Positions 9,265 to 17,113 of a DNA stretch of 64,000 bases are shown here, in pieces; position 1 is the first letter of the stretch, and each line of letters starts with the position of its first letter. Origin of the DNA: an uncultured Paraprevotella sp. (GTDB lineage Bacteria > Bacteroidota > Bacteroidia > Bacteroidales > Bacteroidaceae); NCBI GenBank assembly GCA_900548345.1, contig URKA01000009.1:1-64000 (forward strand), read 5' to 3'. The notes below the pieces were generated by a model. That model made no database searches. It saw only the letters and a program-made list of their open reading frames with translations, and had not been told where the DNA came from. The position numbers were made by a program, and so were the translations under genes.

Positions 9265-9855
9265 TCAGAAAAATCTTCTGAACCCTTTTTTCTTTGGTGA
9301 AACATGCTTCTGAAGATGCTCCTTGAGATATAGGTGGATGTCTATATGGTTCTTGATTCCATTTACATTTGCCATCGCAATCTTTTTTCCGTAGTGATAA
9401 AGGTTATAATAGACATTTATTTCGCGCCGATATCTCCTTTTCCTTGTTATTTGCCACTCTAATTCCGAAGGAAGATACTTTCGGGCGGGAATCAGGTAAA
9501 AGAAGTTATGTATATAGACGTATCCATCAGTGAATATGAATACAGAGTTTTTTCTACATTCATGATATACTATTGACAAACCTATGATTATCCCCAAAAT
9601 ACAAAAAGACACCAGGACTTTATCTGTGTTTACTTTCGGGATGAATAAGGCGATGAGGCTTCCCGTAAAGATCATCAAGCCTACTATGGAGTCGAGTCCC
9701 AATATCGTATAGTATTCTGTCATGATGACGGTGTTTTCATACTTCTTTCGTATCTTCTTCACCCAGCATCGTTCTATGTATAATGTAGTAAGTTTTATAA
9801 TGGTAATGATGGCAAGAGATAAAATACCCTCTGCAAGATGAGTTGTAGTCTCCAT
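9265..9855 (-). CDS. Membrane protein, paralogue 1 of a tandem triplet
   Basis: A 196-residue protein, function not recognised. Two or more hydrophobic segments lie in the N-terminal 110 residues (ILSLAIITIIKLTTLYI; LGLDSIVGLMIFTGSLIALF; VSFCILGIIIGLSIVY), followed by a basic soluble C-terminal part beginning VFIFTDGYVYIHNFFYLIP. The same layout (TM pairs, then F-T-D/E-x-x-[YL]-Y-[IV]-Y) recurs in the next two genes, so the three are tandem duplicates. I chose the ATG at 9855; the longer frame reaching 9945 overlaps the neighbour's C-terminal coding sequence. The gene is clearly AT-rich compared with flanking core genes. Confidence 0.65.
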   Translation of the reverse strand: METTTHLAEGILSLAIITIIKLTTLYIERCWVKKIRKKYENTVIMTEYYTILGLDSIVGLMIFTGSLIALFIPKVNTDKVLVSFCILGIIIGLSIVYHECRKNSVFIFTDGYVYIHNFFYLIPARKYLPSELEWQITRKRRYRREINVYYNLYHYGKKIAMANVNGIKNHIDIHLYLKEHLQKHVSPKKKGFRRFF

Positions 9856-9869
9856 AATCTGATGAATGA

Positions 9870-10496
9870 TTAAAGGTGTGTGGAAGAAATATTGTTTTTG
9901 ATATACCTCTCGATTTCTTTGCTGTTTTTGCAGTCCTTGCAGCAATAATAGGCCACTCGTGTGTTTTGTTGATAGAATGCAATGACTATCTGTTTATCCT
10001 CCGTCCCTCTAAATTTTGATATGACTATCTCTTCTTTTTTTCAGAAGAGGCTTGATAAGTCATATTGTTTCGGTGCTGACCCACAGAAATAATCATATAC
10101 ATATAAGGTTTGTTCTGTAAAGAGCAACGTATATTGTTTCTTATATGTTTTCTTTAAATCAATACAAACAAATATTAGGATTACTATAGGGATTGGAGTC
10201 AACATAGGTGCGCGGGCTACCAACATAAAGATTCCTAATATAATAAACATGATTATCATATATACATCAATCCCCATGTTAATGTCGGTTGATGCGAAAA
10301 ACTTACTTTCTGTTGCCCATCTTACGGATGGGATGTCCGAGGTTTGGTATGCTATGCATTTCCTATGCAATTGGCATAAGATTAAACTTATTAAGTAGGT
10401 GGGGATACAACCCAAAATAAGAACGGTTAATACATAAATTAAGAAGCGTAGTATAAAATCCATGACTACTGATATTACAACAAGAGCCATATTCAT
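9870..10496 (-). pseudogene. Membrane protein, paralogue 2, interrupted by in-frame TGA
   Basis: The frame starting at 10496 reads 151 codons, meets TGA at 10043-10041, and then continues in the same frame for 56 further codons to TAA at 9872-9870. The total (about 208 codons) matches the lengths of its neighbours, and the part after the TGA aligns in style with their C-termini (charged stretch, then KNSKEIERYIKNNI, compare KAIMEFLKNKIQ in paralogue 3). The N-terminal part has hydrophobic segments and the shared motif LLFTEQTLYVYDYF. The simplest reading is a recent nonsense mutation; no insertion or deletion is needed. Confidence 0.7.
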
Positions 10497-10509
10497 TAAA
10501 TTAAGGGAA

Positions 10510-10542
10510 CAGAAGTTATGTCCGTATATGACACAACTTCTG
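10510..10542 (-). other. Hairpin between paralogues 2 and 3
   Basis: CAGAAGTTATGTC (10510-10522) pairs with GACACAACTTCTG (10530-10542), 12 of 13 positions plus a G-U. It sits between the stop of paralogue 3 and the start of paralogue 2, with no T run, so it may stabilise or attenuate the transcript rather than terminate it. Confidence 0.45.
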
Positions 10543-10556
10543 ATGGGATGATTTGT

Positions 10557-11120
10557 TTATTTCTGTATTTTGTTTTTCAAGAACTCCATAATGGCTTTCT
10601 GTTCTTTCATTCCGTATGCCAACAAAGAGTAACGTATGTTTTTATCTCCGTCATACAATTTATAGTAATAAATGACGTCTTCGGTGCTATCTTGTCCTAC
10701 CCGCTTCAACTTCTCCAGTTCATACTTTTTGCATGCTGAAGATAAGCCCCAATATGGATAGATGTAAAGATGCTCGTCCGTTAAAAAACACAATGGCATT
10801 ATCTTGGTAGCCAATATGCTTACACAGATAAACATGAACATAAGCAGGGTATAAGCGAGGAAAATAATATTTATAAATCCAAGAGCGTGGAAGATGAAGA
10901 AGCCCATACCTATCACCATTCCTATCATGCTGGATAATGGAGTCGCAATCATGAGAAAGTTGAGTTTCGATACTTTGAATCGGCTGCTTTCAAGTTTTTC
11001 CACTTCATTCTTCCGCTGCATAAACTTATTATTGAAAACACAGAAGCCGATGCCTAAGACAAGAATAATATAACCAAAAAAGATGAAAAGGGATTGAGAA
11101 AGTTCTGTTTGATGATACAT
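10557..11120 (-). CDS. Membrane protein, paralogue 3 of a tandem triplet
   Basis: A 187-residue protein with hydrophobic segments near residues 12-30, 55-75 and 80-105 and a soluble C-terminal third beginning CFLTDEHLYIYPYW, the same motif as in the two downstream paralogues. The C-terminal domain resembles a small beta-rich reporter fold such as a bacterial PH-like domain, but this is only an impression. It is first in the tandem array on this strand and 32 nt from the rsgA stop. No function can be assigned. Confidence 0.65.
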   Translation of the reverse strand: MYHQTELSQSLFIFFGYIILVLGIGFCVFNNKFMQRKNEVEKLESSRFKVSKLNFLMIATPLSSMIGMVIGMGFFIFHALGFINIIFLAYTLLMFMFICVSILATKIMPLCFLTDEHLYIYPYWGLSSACKKYELEKLKRVGQDSTEDVIYYYKLYDGDKNIRYSLLAYGMKEQKAIMEFLKNKIQK

Positions 11121-11152
11121 GATTTTGTTGTTTTTAAGGGGTTAAGGGGGGA

Positions 11153-12085
11153 TTAATAACTTTGCCGGTATTTCGCTTCGTCTTTGTCGTCCAGCATGCT
11201 GAGGTATGAGGCGTACCGGCTTTCGCTGATGGCGTGTTCTTCTACGGCCTGGCGCACGGCGCAACCCGGCTCGTGCGTATGCGTGCAGTTGCCATACCTG
11301 CATCCTTCCGAGATGCGGAAGATTTCGCGGAAGTAGTGGGCCACCTCTTCCTTCTCGAAGTCGAACGTGCCGAAACCTTTGATGCCCGGCGTGTCGATGA
11401 TGCTCCCGCCACCGGGGAGGTCGAACATCTCGCTGAATGTGGTGGTGTGCATGCCCGTGCCATGAGCGGCGGAGATGTCGGCGGTCTTTACGTTCAGGTC
11501 GGGAATGAGCACGTTGAGCAAGGTGGACTTTCCTACGCCCGAATTTCCGGAGAGCAGGGTTGTCTTGCCTTTCAGTTCCTCCCGCAGGCGGTCGATGCCT
11601 TCATTGTGCAGTGCCGAACAGGTGAAACACGGATAGTCGAGCGATGTGTACAAGTGAATCATTCCTTCCATATATCGCCTGTCGTCTTCGCCGTAACAGT
11701 CTGTTTTGTTGAAAATCAGGCTCACCGGGATGCGGTATGCTTCGGCCGACGCCAAAAAACGGTCGATAAACGTAGTCGAAGTTTCGGGCAGGCATACGGT
11801 GACGACCAAGAATACCTGGTCGACGTTCGCCGCAATGATATGGCTTTGTTTCGACAGGTTCGAGGCTTTGCGGATGATATAATTCCTGCGGTCCTCGATT
11901 TCCGTGATGAATGCAGTGCCTTCCGTGTTGAGCGCGAGCTGTACGAAATCGCCCACGGCCACGGGATTGGTGCTGCGTATGCCTTTCAGGCGGAAGTTGC
12001 CTTTGATTTTAGACGGGACGAGGGTGCCGTCGTCCGTGCGGACGACGTACCAGCTTCCCGTATTGCGAACCACGAGGCCGTGCAT
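11153..12085 (-). CDS. rsgA: Small ribosomal subunit biogenesis GTPase RsgA
   Basis: Assists late 30S maturation with a circularly permuted GTPase domain. The protein (310 residues) has an N-terminal OB fold (about 1-70), then G4 NKTD before G1 [12 protein letters not shown] (about 170-181) and G3 DTPG, the permuted order diagnostic of RsgA, and a C-terminal zinc site ([14 protein letters not shown]). I chose the ATG at 12085: the frr stop codon overlaps it as TGATG, implying translational coupling. A GTG one codon upstream is the alternative. Confidence 0.95.
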   Translation of the reverse strand: MHGLVVRNTGSWYVVRTDDGTLVPSKIKGNFRLKGIRSTNPVAVGDFVQLALNTEGTAFITEIEDRRNYIIRKASNLSKQSHIIAANVDQVFLVVTVCLPETSTTFIDRFLASAEAYRIPVSLIFNKTDCYGEDDRRYMEGMIHLYTSLDYPCFTCSALHNEGIDRLREELKGKTTLLSGNSGVGKSTLLNVLIPDLNVKTADISAAHGTGMHTTTFSEMFDLPGGGSIIDTPGIKGFGTFDFEKEEVAHYFREIFRISEGCRYGNCTHTHEPGCAVRQAVEEHAISESRYASYLSMLDDKDEAKYRQSY

Positions 12086-12645
12086 CACACCGTCATGATT
12101 TCTTTGTCTTTGGTGGCATACAAGTCCTCAATTTGCTTGATGTACTTGTCATGCACCTTTTGCAGCTTGGCTTCGGAGTTCTTCTGTTCATCCTCTGCCA
12201 TGCCGTCTTTCACGGCCTTTTTCAAGGCATCGATGGCGTCGCGGCGCGCGTTGCGGACGCTGACCTTGGCTGTTTCGCATTCCGCCTTACATTGTTTGGC
12301 GAGTTGCTTACGCCGTTCTTCCGTCAACGGGGGTATGCCGAGGCGAATCAGCTCGCCGTTGTTTTCCGGCATGATGCCGAGGTCGGAATCTATGATTGCC
12401 TTTTCGATGATGCGGAACATGCTTTTGTCCCACGGTTTGATGGCAATGGTGCGCGCATCGGGTGTGTTGACCGCCGCCACGTTGTTAATGGGTACCATAG
12501 AGCCGTAGGAGTCTACACGGATGCCGTCGAGCAGACGGATGTCGGCTTTCCCTGCGCGGATGTGCGCCAGGGCATCGTCGAGGTACATGATGGCCATGTC
12601 CATCTTTTCCTGTGCCGCATCGAGGATTGTTTTTGAATCTGCCAT
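12085..12645 (-). CDS. frr: Ribosome recycling factor
   Basis: Releases ribosomes from mRNA after termination, together with EF-G. The 186-residue length and the motifs [20 protein letters not shown] and [12 protein letters not shown] are typical of RRF, with the expected helical bundle interrupted by the small beta domain. It has its own -7 element (12703-12696), and its stop codon overlaps the rsgA start, giving an frr-rsgA operon of two ribosome-related genes. Confidence 0.97.
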   Translation of the reverse strand: MADSKTILDAAQEKMDMAIMYLDDALAHIRAGKADIRLLDGIRVDSYGSMVPINNVAAVNTPDARTIAIKPWDKSMFRIIEKAIIDSDLGIMPENNGELIRLGIPPLTEERRKQLAKQCKAECETAKVSVRNARRDAIDALKKAVKDGMAEDEQKNSEAKLQKVHDKYIKQIEDLYATKDKEIMTV

Positions 12646-12695
12646 ATAAATAGTTGCGTTTTAAAGGTTATGTCATTAATATGGTAATCACTGAA

Positions 12696-12703
12696 CAAAA
12701 GTA
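12696..12703 (-). promoter_or_regulatory. -7 element of the frr-rsgA promoter
   Basis: TACTTTTG on the minus strand, 50 nt before the frr start; fits TAnnTTTG. Confidence 0.45.
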
Positions 12704-12740
12704 CGGTATTTTTAACTTTTCTGCAATAAAATCGGAGTTT

Positions 12741-13451
12741 TTAATTGTGCACGAGCGTACCGATGTCTTCTCCTTCCATCACTCTTTTCAGATTGCCGTA
12801 TATGTCCATGTTGAAGACGTAGATGGGCAGGTTGTTCTCCTTGCACATTGTGGTGGCCGTAAGGTCCATCACTTTCAGGCCTTTGTTGTAAATCTCATCG
12901 TAGGTGATTTCGCTGAATTTCGTGGCGGTAGGGTCTTTCTCCGGGTCTGCCGTGTACACGCCGTCCACGCGTGTGCCTTTCAGCATGACGTCGGCCTCGA
13001 TTTCAATGCCGCGCAGGGACGAGCCTGTGTCTGTGGTGAAATACGGGTTGCCTGTGCCCGCGCTCATGATGACCACTTCGCCGTTTTCCATACATTCGAT
13101 GGCCTTCCATTTGTTGTAGAATTCCCCGATAGGTTCCATGCGTATGGCTGTCAGCACCCTGCTTTTCACTCCGATGGCACCTAATGCGCTGCTCAGTCCG
13201 AGTGAGTTGATGACGGTGGCGCACATGCCCATCTGGTCGCCTTTCACGCGGTCGAAACCTTTTCCTGCTCCGCTCAGTCCGCGGAAAATATTGCCTCCGC
13301 CGATGACGATGCCGATTTGCACGCCCATGTCGTGCACTTCCTTGATTTGTTCGGCATATTCGGCCAGACGTTTCTCGTCGATGCCGTAACGTTGTTCTCC
13401 CATGAGGCTTTCACCGCTCAGTTTGAGAAGTATTCTTTTGAATTTTTTCAT
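12741..13451 (-). CDS. pyrH: Uridylate kinase (UMP kinase)
   Basis: Phosphorylates UMP to UDP using ATP; an amino-acid-kinase-fold hexamer. The 236-residue protein begins FKRILLKLSGESLMG and has the glycine-rich IGIVIGGGNIFRG loop, DRVKGDQMGM, and the ATP-binding GTGNPYFTTDTGSSLR segment, all family signatures. It lies 95 nt upstream of frr on the same strand; pyrH-frr adjacency is a widespread bacterial arrangement. Confidence 0.97.
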   Translation of the reverse strand: MKKFKRILLKLSGESLMGEQRYGIDEKRLAEYAEQIKEVHDMGVQIGIVIGGGNIFRGLSGAGKGFDRVKGDQMGMCATVINSLGLSSALGAIGVKSRVLTAIRMEPIGEFYNKWKAIECMENGEVVIMSAGTGNPYFTTDTGSSLRGIEIEADVMLKGTRVDGVYTADPEKDPTATKFSEITYDEIYNKGLKVMDLTATTMCKENNLPIYVFNMDIYGNLKRVMEGEDIGTLVHN

Positions 13452-13474
13452 TGGTTATATTGTTTTTGGGTCAA

Positions 13475-14269
13475 TTAAAGTATCAAGTCCTGATGTTGGT
13501 CTTCGGAAATAATGCATCTCACTTCTTTGAACGCATAGCGTCTCAGGTTGCCTTGCCTGTCCGACAAGATGAGGTGTCCGGTAGGCTCAATGTCGTGAAT
13601 CTCGGCCTCGAACGCTCCGCTGTTGTCGATATATGGATGGAATCCCTTTTCACGATAGAGCGAACGGCAGTATTCTTCGGTGATTTCTCCGTACTGTCCG
13701 GTCTGAATCTTCCGATAATACTGTCCGAACAGTTCCACAATGCGTGCGAGGATGAAAACCCGTTCCGTCTCCTTACCCGTAATCTGTTTTAAAGAAACCG
13801 GGTTGGGCGCGTCGCTGGTGAATGTGGTCTGGTTGACATTGATTCCCGCACCTATGATGCTGGTGTCTATCAACTGCCCGGTCAGGAAGTTTTCTACGAT
13901 GAAACCGCATATTTTCCGGTCGTGCCAGTAGATGTCGTTCGGCCATTTGATGGTGATGTCTCCGGTATATTCCTTCAATGTCCTGCAAATGGCCAAAGAC
14001 ATGGCTTGCGACAGGATGAACTGCCGCCTTGCCTCTATGCCGGCCGGCTGTATGCGCAGGCTGAACAGCAGGTTCTTCCCCTGTTCCGATTCCCAACTGT
14101 TGCCGGCCTGTCCGCGTCCGGCCGTTTGGAATTCTGTGGAGACGAGCGTCATTTCTTTCGGCACGGCCGGGTGGTAATTCCGGAGAAAGGTGTTGGTGGA
14201 ATCGGTGGATGATAGCTCTATCCATTCAAAACGCGGGGAATCGTCTAATATATATAAGGAGCGGTTCAT
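13475..14269 (-). CDS. birA: Biotin-[acetyl-CoA-carboxylase] ligase, monofunctional
   Basis: Attaches biotin to carrier proteins through biotinyl-5'-AMP. The 264-residue protein carries the biotin/ATP loop GRGQAGNSWESEQGKNLLFS and KWPNDIYWHDRKICGFIVE. It has no N-terminal winged-helix domain, so it should not act as a repressor. A longer reading from 14323 would overlap yraN by 32 nt; I prefer the ATG at 14269, which begins just before the catalytic domain. Confidence 0.9.
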   Translation of the reverse strand: MNRSLYILDDSPRFEWIELSSTDSTNTFLRNYHPAVPKEMTLVSTEFQTAGRGQAGNSWESEQGKNLLFSLRIQPAGIEARRQFILSQAMSLAICRTLKEYTGDITIKWPNDIYWHDRKICGFIVENFLTGQLIDTSIIGAGINVNQTTFTSDAPNPVSLKQITGKETERVFILARIVELFGQYYRKIQTGQYGEITEEYCRSLYREKGFHPYIDNSGAFEAEIHDIEPTGHLILSDRQGNLRRYAFKEVRCIISEDQHQDLIL

Positions 14270-14291
14270 TGTATTTGGGTATTGGAGTGGT

Positions 14292-14657
14292 TTAGAACAA
14301 AGGCGGATAAAAGGCGTCTTCAATATGTGTCAGAAGAGGCTGGCCTTCCTGCCGTACGATAGTGATGAGGTCGAAACGGACCGGCATGTCGATGGCAAAC
14401 TTGCGGATGTACGCATCCGCCGAACTTACGATACGTTTGATTTTGCCATTTGTAACGGCCTCCTCCGGTGTGCCGAAGTTGGTGTCTGTCCTTGTCTTGA
14501 CTTCCACCACGATTAATGTTCCGTCCTTTTCTGCGACAATATCCAGTTCTTTGTGGCCGCTTCGCCAGTTCCTGTGACGGATAAGATAGCCCTTTTCCGA
14601 CAGATGTACGGCAGCCAGTTCTTCGCCCATCTTTCCCAACTCATTGTGTGCAGCCAT
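14292..14657 (-). CDS. yraN: YraN/UPF0102 family endonuclease-fold protein
   Basis: A 121-residue protein of the UPF0102 family with a PD-(D/E)XK-like core: the conserved NELGKMGEELAAVHL helix, then ELDIVA and VVEVKTRT, whose Asp, Glu and Lys form the probable metal and catalytic site. The family's biological role is not firmly established. It is upstream of birA and divergent from tadA. Confidence 0.9.
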   Translation of the reverse strand: MAAHNELGKMGEELAAVHLSEKGYLIRHRNWRSGHKELDIVAEKDGTLIVVEVKTRTDTNFGTPEEAVTNGKIKRIVSSADAYIRKFAIDMPVRFDLITIVRQEGQPLLTHIEDAFYPPLF

Positions 14658-14697
14658 GCTTTTCTCTGGATATGTTTCTGCAAAATTATTAAAAATA

Positions 14698-14728
14698 TTG
14701 GGGATTCCTTATGGAAATCGTATTTTTG
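14698..14728 (+). promoter_or_regulatory. Promoter of tadA
   Basis: TTG (14698-14700), 20 nt, TATTTTTG (14721-14728), 21 nt before the tadA ATG. Confidence 0.55.
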
Positions 14729-14749
14729 CAGGAAAGTAGACGGTAAAAT

Positions 14750-15184
14750 ATGGCGGATGATGCTTTTTATATGAAAAAAGCGCTCGAAGAGGCGCGCTGT
14801 GCTTTTCGGGAAGATGAGATTCCCGTAGGGGCTGTGGTGGTGTGCGGCGACCGTATTATCGCGCGTGCCCATAACCTGACGGAAACGTTGACCGATGTGA
14901 CGGCACACGCCGAGATGCAGGCCATTACGGCCGCAGCCAATGCTTTGGGCGGAAAATACTTGAATGAATGTACGCTTTATGTCACGATGGAACCATGCGT
15001 CATGTGTGCCGGTGCCATCGGGTGGTCACAACTGAAACGGTTGGTATACGGTGCGCCGGACGAGAAGAGGGGGTATCGCCGTTTTGCCCCGCAAGCATTG
15101 CATCCGCGTACGGAGGTGACGGACGGGGTGTTGGCAGACGAGGCTATTGGTTTGTTGCAGGAGTTTTTCCGCCGAAAGAGATAA
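14750..15184 (+). CDS. tadA: tRNA-specific adenosine deaminase
   Basis: Converts A34 to inosine in the tRNA-Arg(ACG) wobble position. The 144-residue protein has the zinc/catalytic motif HAE (in VTAHAEMQAI) and PCVMC (in MEPCVMCAGAI) of the cytidine-deaminase superfamily, with the usual C-terminal helix ending in FRRKR. It is monocistronic: it has its own promoter and converges tightly with the DUF4834 gene (8 nt apart). Confidence 0.95.
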   Translation: MADDAFYMKKALEEARCAFREDEIPVGAVVVCGDRIIARAHNLTETLTDVTAHAEMQAITAAANALGGKYLNECTLYVTMEPCVMCAGAIGWSQLKRLVYGAPDEKRGYRRFAPQALHPRTEVTDGVLADEAIGLLQEFFRRKR

Positions 15185-15192
15185 GTCTGTTC

Positions 15193-15453
15193 TTATTTGA
15201 TTTCTTCAAATTCCACATATTCTCCCTCGTTGTCTTCAAAGACTTTCTTGTGAGTCTTTGAAGTATGTGGCGCGGAAGTGCGGTTGTTTCCTGTGTGCTC
15301 TTGTTTTGCACGGGAGGAGTGTTCTTTATTGTTTTGCGGTGAGAACTGCGACATGATATTCCTTACCTTGCTGACTATACCGACAACGATAAACAGCAGA
15401 AAGGCTAAGATGGCCATGAACAGGCCGAATAAACATCCTAACGGACTACCCAT
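15193..15453 (-). CDS. DUF4834 family small membrane protein
   Basis: An 86-residue Bacteroidota-type protein with one strong transmembrane segment (about residues 5-28, GCLFGLFMAILAFLLFIVVG) and a polar tail ending in an acidic stretch. The layout matches DUF4834. No function is known. It lies 53 nt downstream of pssA on the same strand. Confidence 0.75.
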   Translation of the reverse strand: MGSPLGCLFGLFMAILAFLLFIVVGIVSKVRNIMSQFSPQNNKEHSSRAKQEHTGNNRTSAPHTSKTHKKVFEDNEGEYVEFEEIK

Positions 15454-15506
15454 ATATTTCCTTTATTGTATTTGATAAAGAATGAAGTACAAGAACCGTG
15501 CCAAAG

Positions 15507-16229
15507 TCATTCTTTACCCCGTAAGCCGGTAAACAGCGACAGAATGACATACCATGCGATGATGGGCGCAAAACAACCGGCCCCCAATGCCACTGCCAAC
15601 GGTATGCACGTCAGAATGAAAATGTATTTGACTTTATTGTCTTCCCATGAGAGTGTCTTGAACTTCAAGGCGAACAAAGGAATTTCTGCCACAAGCAGGA
15701 AACAGGAAAGCAGCATGAAGAGAAACAGGAACAGGGCGTTGAACTTCTCTGAAACCAGAAAACTGTAATTCCCTACAATCAAGGATGCCCAGAATAACGT
15801 GTTGGCCGGAGTCGGTACTCCGATGAACGAAGAGGTCTGTCGCGTATCCAAGTTGAATTTTGCCAGGCGCAAAGCGGAAAAAGCAGCCATGAGGAACGCC
15901 GTATAAGGCATGATGCCGCGTAGCGGTTCCATGAATTCCGGGTATACCACAGCGTGGAACAAGTGGAATATCATTGCCGACGGGGCTACGCCGAAGGTTA
16001 CGATGTCCGCCAGAGAGTCCAACTCCTTTCCGATAGGAGAGGACACCTTTAGCAGGCGTGCCGACATGCCGTCGAAGAAGTCGAATACGGCTCCGATGAT
16101 AATCAGCAGAAACGCCCATTTGTAATTGCCGTGGAATGCGGCGCCTGTAGCCATGCAACCTGAGATGAGATTGCAGCATGTAATGCTGTTCGGGATGTGT
16201 CGGATGATGATATTTGTCATGTTTTGCAA
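15507..16229 (-). CDS. pssA: CDP-diacylglycerol-serine O-phosphatidyltransferase
   Basis: Makes phosphatidylserine from CDP-diacylglycerol and serine. The CDP-alcohol phosphotransferase motif is clear: DFFDGMSARLL followed by GKELDSLAD (about residues 50-76), providing the DG..AR...G..D...D residues that bind metal and CDP. Several hydrophobic helices follow across the 240-residue protein. It starts 3 nt after psd, forming a phosphatidylethanolamine biosynthesis pair. Confidence 0.95.
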   Translation of the reverse strand: MQNMTNIIIRHIPNSITCCNLISGCMATGAAFHGNYKWAFLLIIIGAVFDFFDGMSARLLKVSSPIGKELDSLADIVTFGVAPSAMIFHLFHAVVYPEFMEPLRGIMPYTAFLMAAFSALRLAKFNLDTRQTSSFIGVPTPANTLFWASLIVGNYSFLVSEKFNALFLFLFMLLSCFLLVAEIPLFALKFKTLSWEDNKVKYIFILTCIPLAVALGAGCFAPIIAWYVILSLFTGLRGKE

Positions 16230-16232
16230 GTG

Positions 16233-16919
16233 TTACAGTCGTGCGATGACGGTTTCGTTGCCTGTTGTTTTCTGCCCCAGTTTCACATTGACTTTGGTGC
16301 CGACGGGAAGGAACAAATCCACGCGGGAACCGAATTTGATGAATCCCATGTGCTCGTCGATGAAGCAGTCTTCATTTTCCTGCGCGTAGGTTACGATTCT
16401 TCTTGCCATTGCGCCGGCAATCTGACGGACAAGAATGTCCACTCCGTCGGGTGTTTCGATGACAACCGTAGAGCGTTCGTTTTCTATGCTGGCCTTGGGT
16501 AGCCATGCTTTATGGAAATTACCGTTGTGATGTGCCACGAGTTTTACCGTGCCGTCTACAGGAATCCAGTTCGCATGCACGTTGGTGAGGCTCATGAAGA
16601 TGGAAATCATCAGGCGGCGGTCGTGAAAGTATTCGTTTTCGTCCACCTCTTCAATCACGACGATTTTCCCGTCGGCAGGCGCGACAACAACATTTTCGGT
16701 TTCTCCTTCGAAACGGCGTATGGGGCAGCGGAAAAAATTAACAACCACAAGGTACAAAATAGAGCAGATGGTAACTGATACATAAAAAGGTATCTTGCAA
16801 TCGAAAGCATAATACAACAATGCATTCAACAATATCAGGACAAATGCGCCCCCAGTCAATGTGTGCGTTCCCTCGCGATGTATTCTTATTTTTTTCAGCT
16901 TATTTAATTTCCGTCCCAT
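16233..16919 (-). CDS. psd: Phosphatidylserine decarboxylase (short form)
   Basis: Decarboxylates phosphatidylserine to phosphatidylethanolamine. The 228-residue protein has two N-terminal hydrophobic segments (about 20-55) and the self-cleavage site Gly197-Ser198 (in KFGSRVD), where the pyruvoyl group forms. Its length fits the short, type II-like subfamily. It is paired with pssA downstream and has a -7 element upstream. Confidence 0.95.
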   Translation of the reverse strand: MGRKLNKLKKIRIHREGTHTLTGGAFVLILLNALLYYAFDCKIPFYVSVTICSILYLVVVNFFRCPIRRFEGETENVVVAPADGKIVVIEEVDENEYFHDRRLMISIFMSLTNVHANWIPVDGTVKLVAHHNGNFHKAWLPKASIENERSTVVIETPDGVDILVRQIAGAMARRIVTYAQENEDCFIDEHMGFIKFGSRVDLFLPVGTKVNVKLGQKTTGNETVIARL

Positions 16920-16945
16920 TTGAGTTTTTCCATACTATTAGCGGA

Positions 16946-16953
16946 CAAAGTTA
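16946..16953 (-). promoter_or_regulatory. -7 element of the psd-pssA promoter
   Basis: TAACTTTG on the minus strand, 26 nt before the psd start. Confidence 0.45.
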
Positions 16954-17045
16954 ACCATAATACTTTTAAAAAACAAAATTATATACTTCCTTTTTCCTCT
17001 TCTTAACGGCTGGAGTGCCTTTTATGTTAAAAAACGAAAGTTTCT

Positions 17046-17077
17046 TTTGCCTGTTTACTTAATCTGGACTAACTTTA
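17046..17077 (+). promoter_or_regulatory. Promoter of dnaE
   Basis: TTTG (17046-17049), 20 nt, TAACTTTA (17070-17077; 7 of 8 matches), 36 nt before the dnaE ATG. Confidence 0.45.
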
Positions 17078-17113
17078 CAGGATAAATAATTCCTGTATCT
17101 AAAAATTAAAGAA

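Noticed and set aside
10041..10043. Selenocysteine or programmed readthrough at the TGA
   Set aside because: No conserved Cys is expected at this position, no SECIS-like hairpin follows directly, and the paralogues have ordinary codons there.
11234..12508. A 424-codon open frame antisense to rsgA and frr
   Set aside because: It crosses two conserved genes that explain the sequence fully.
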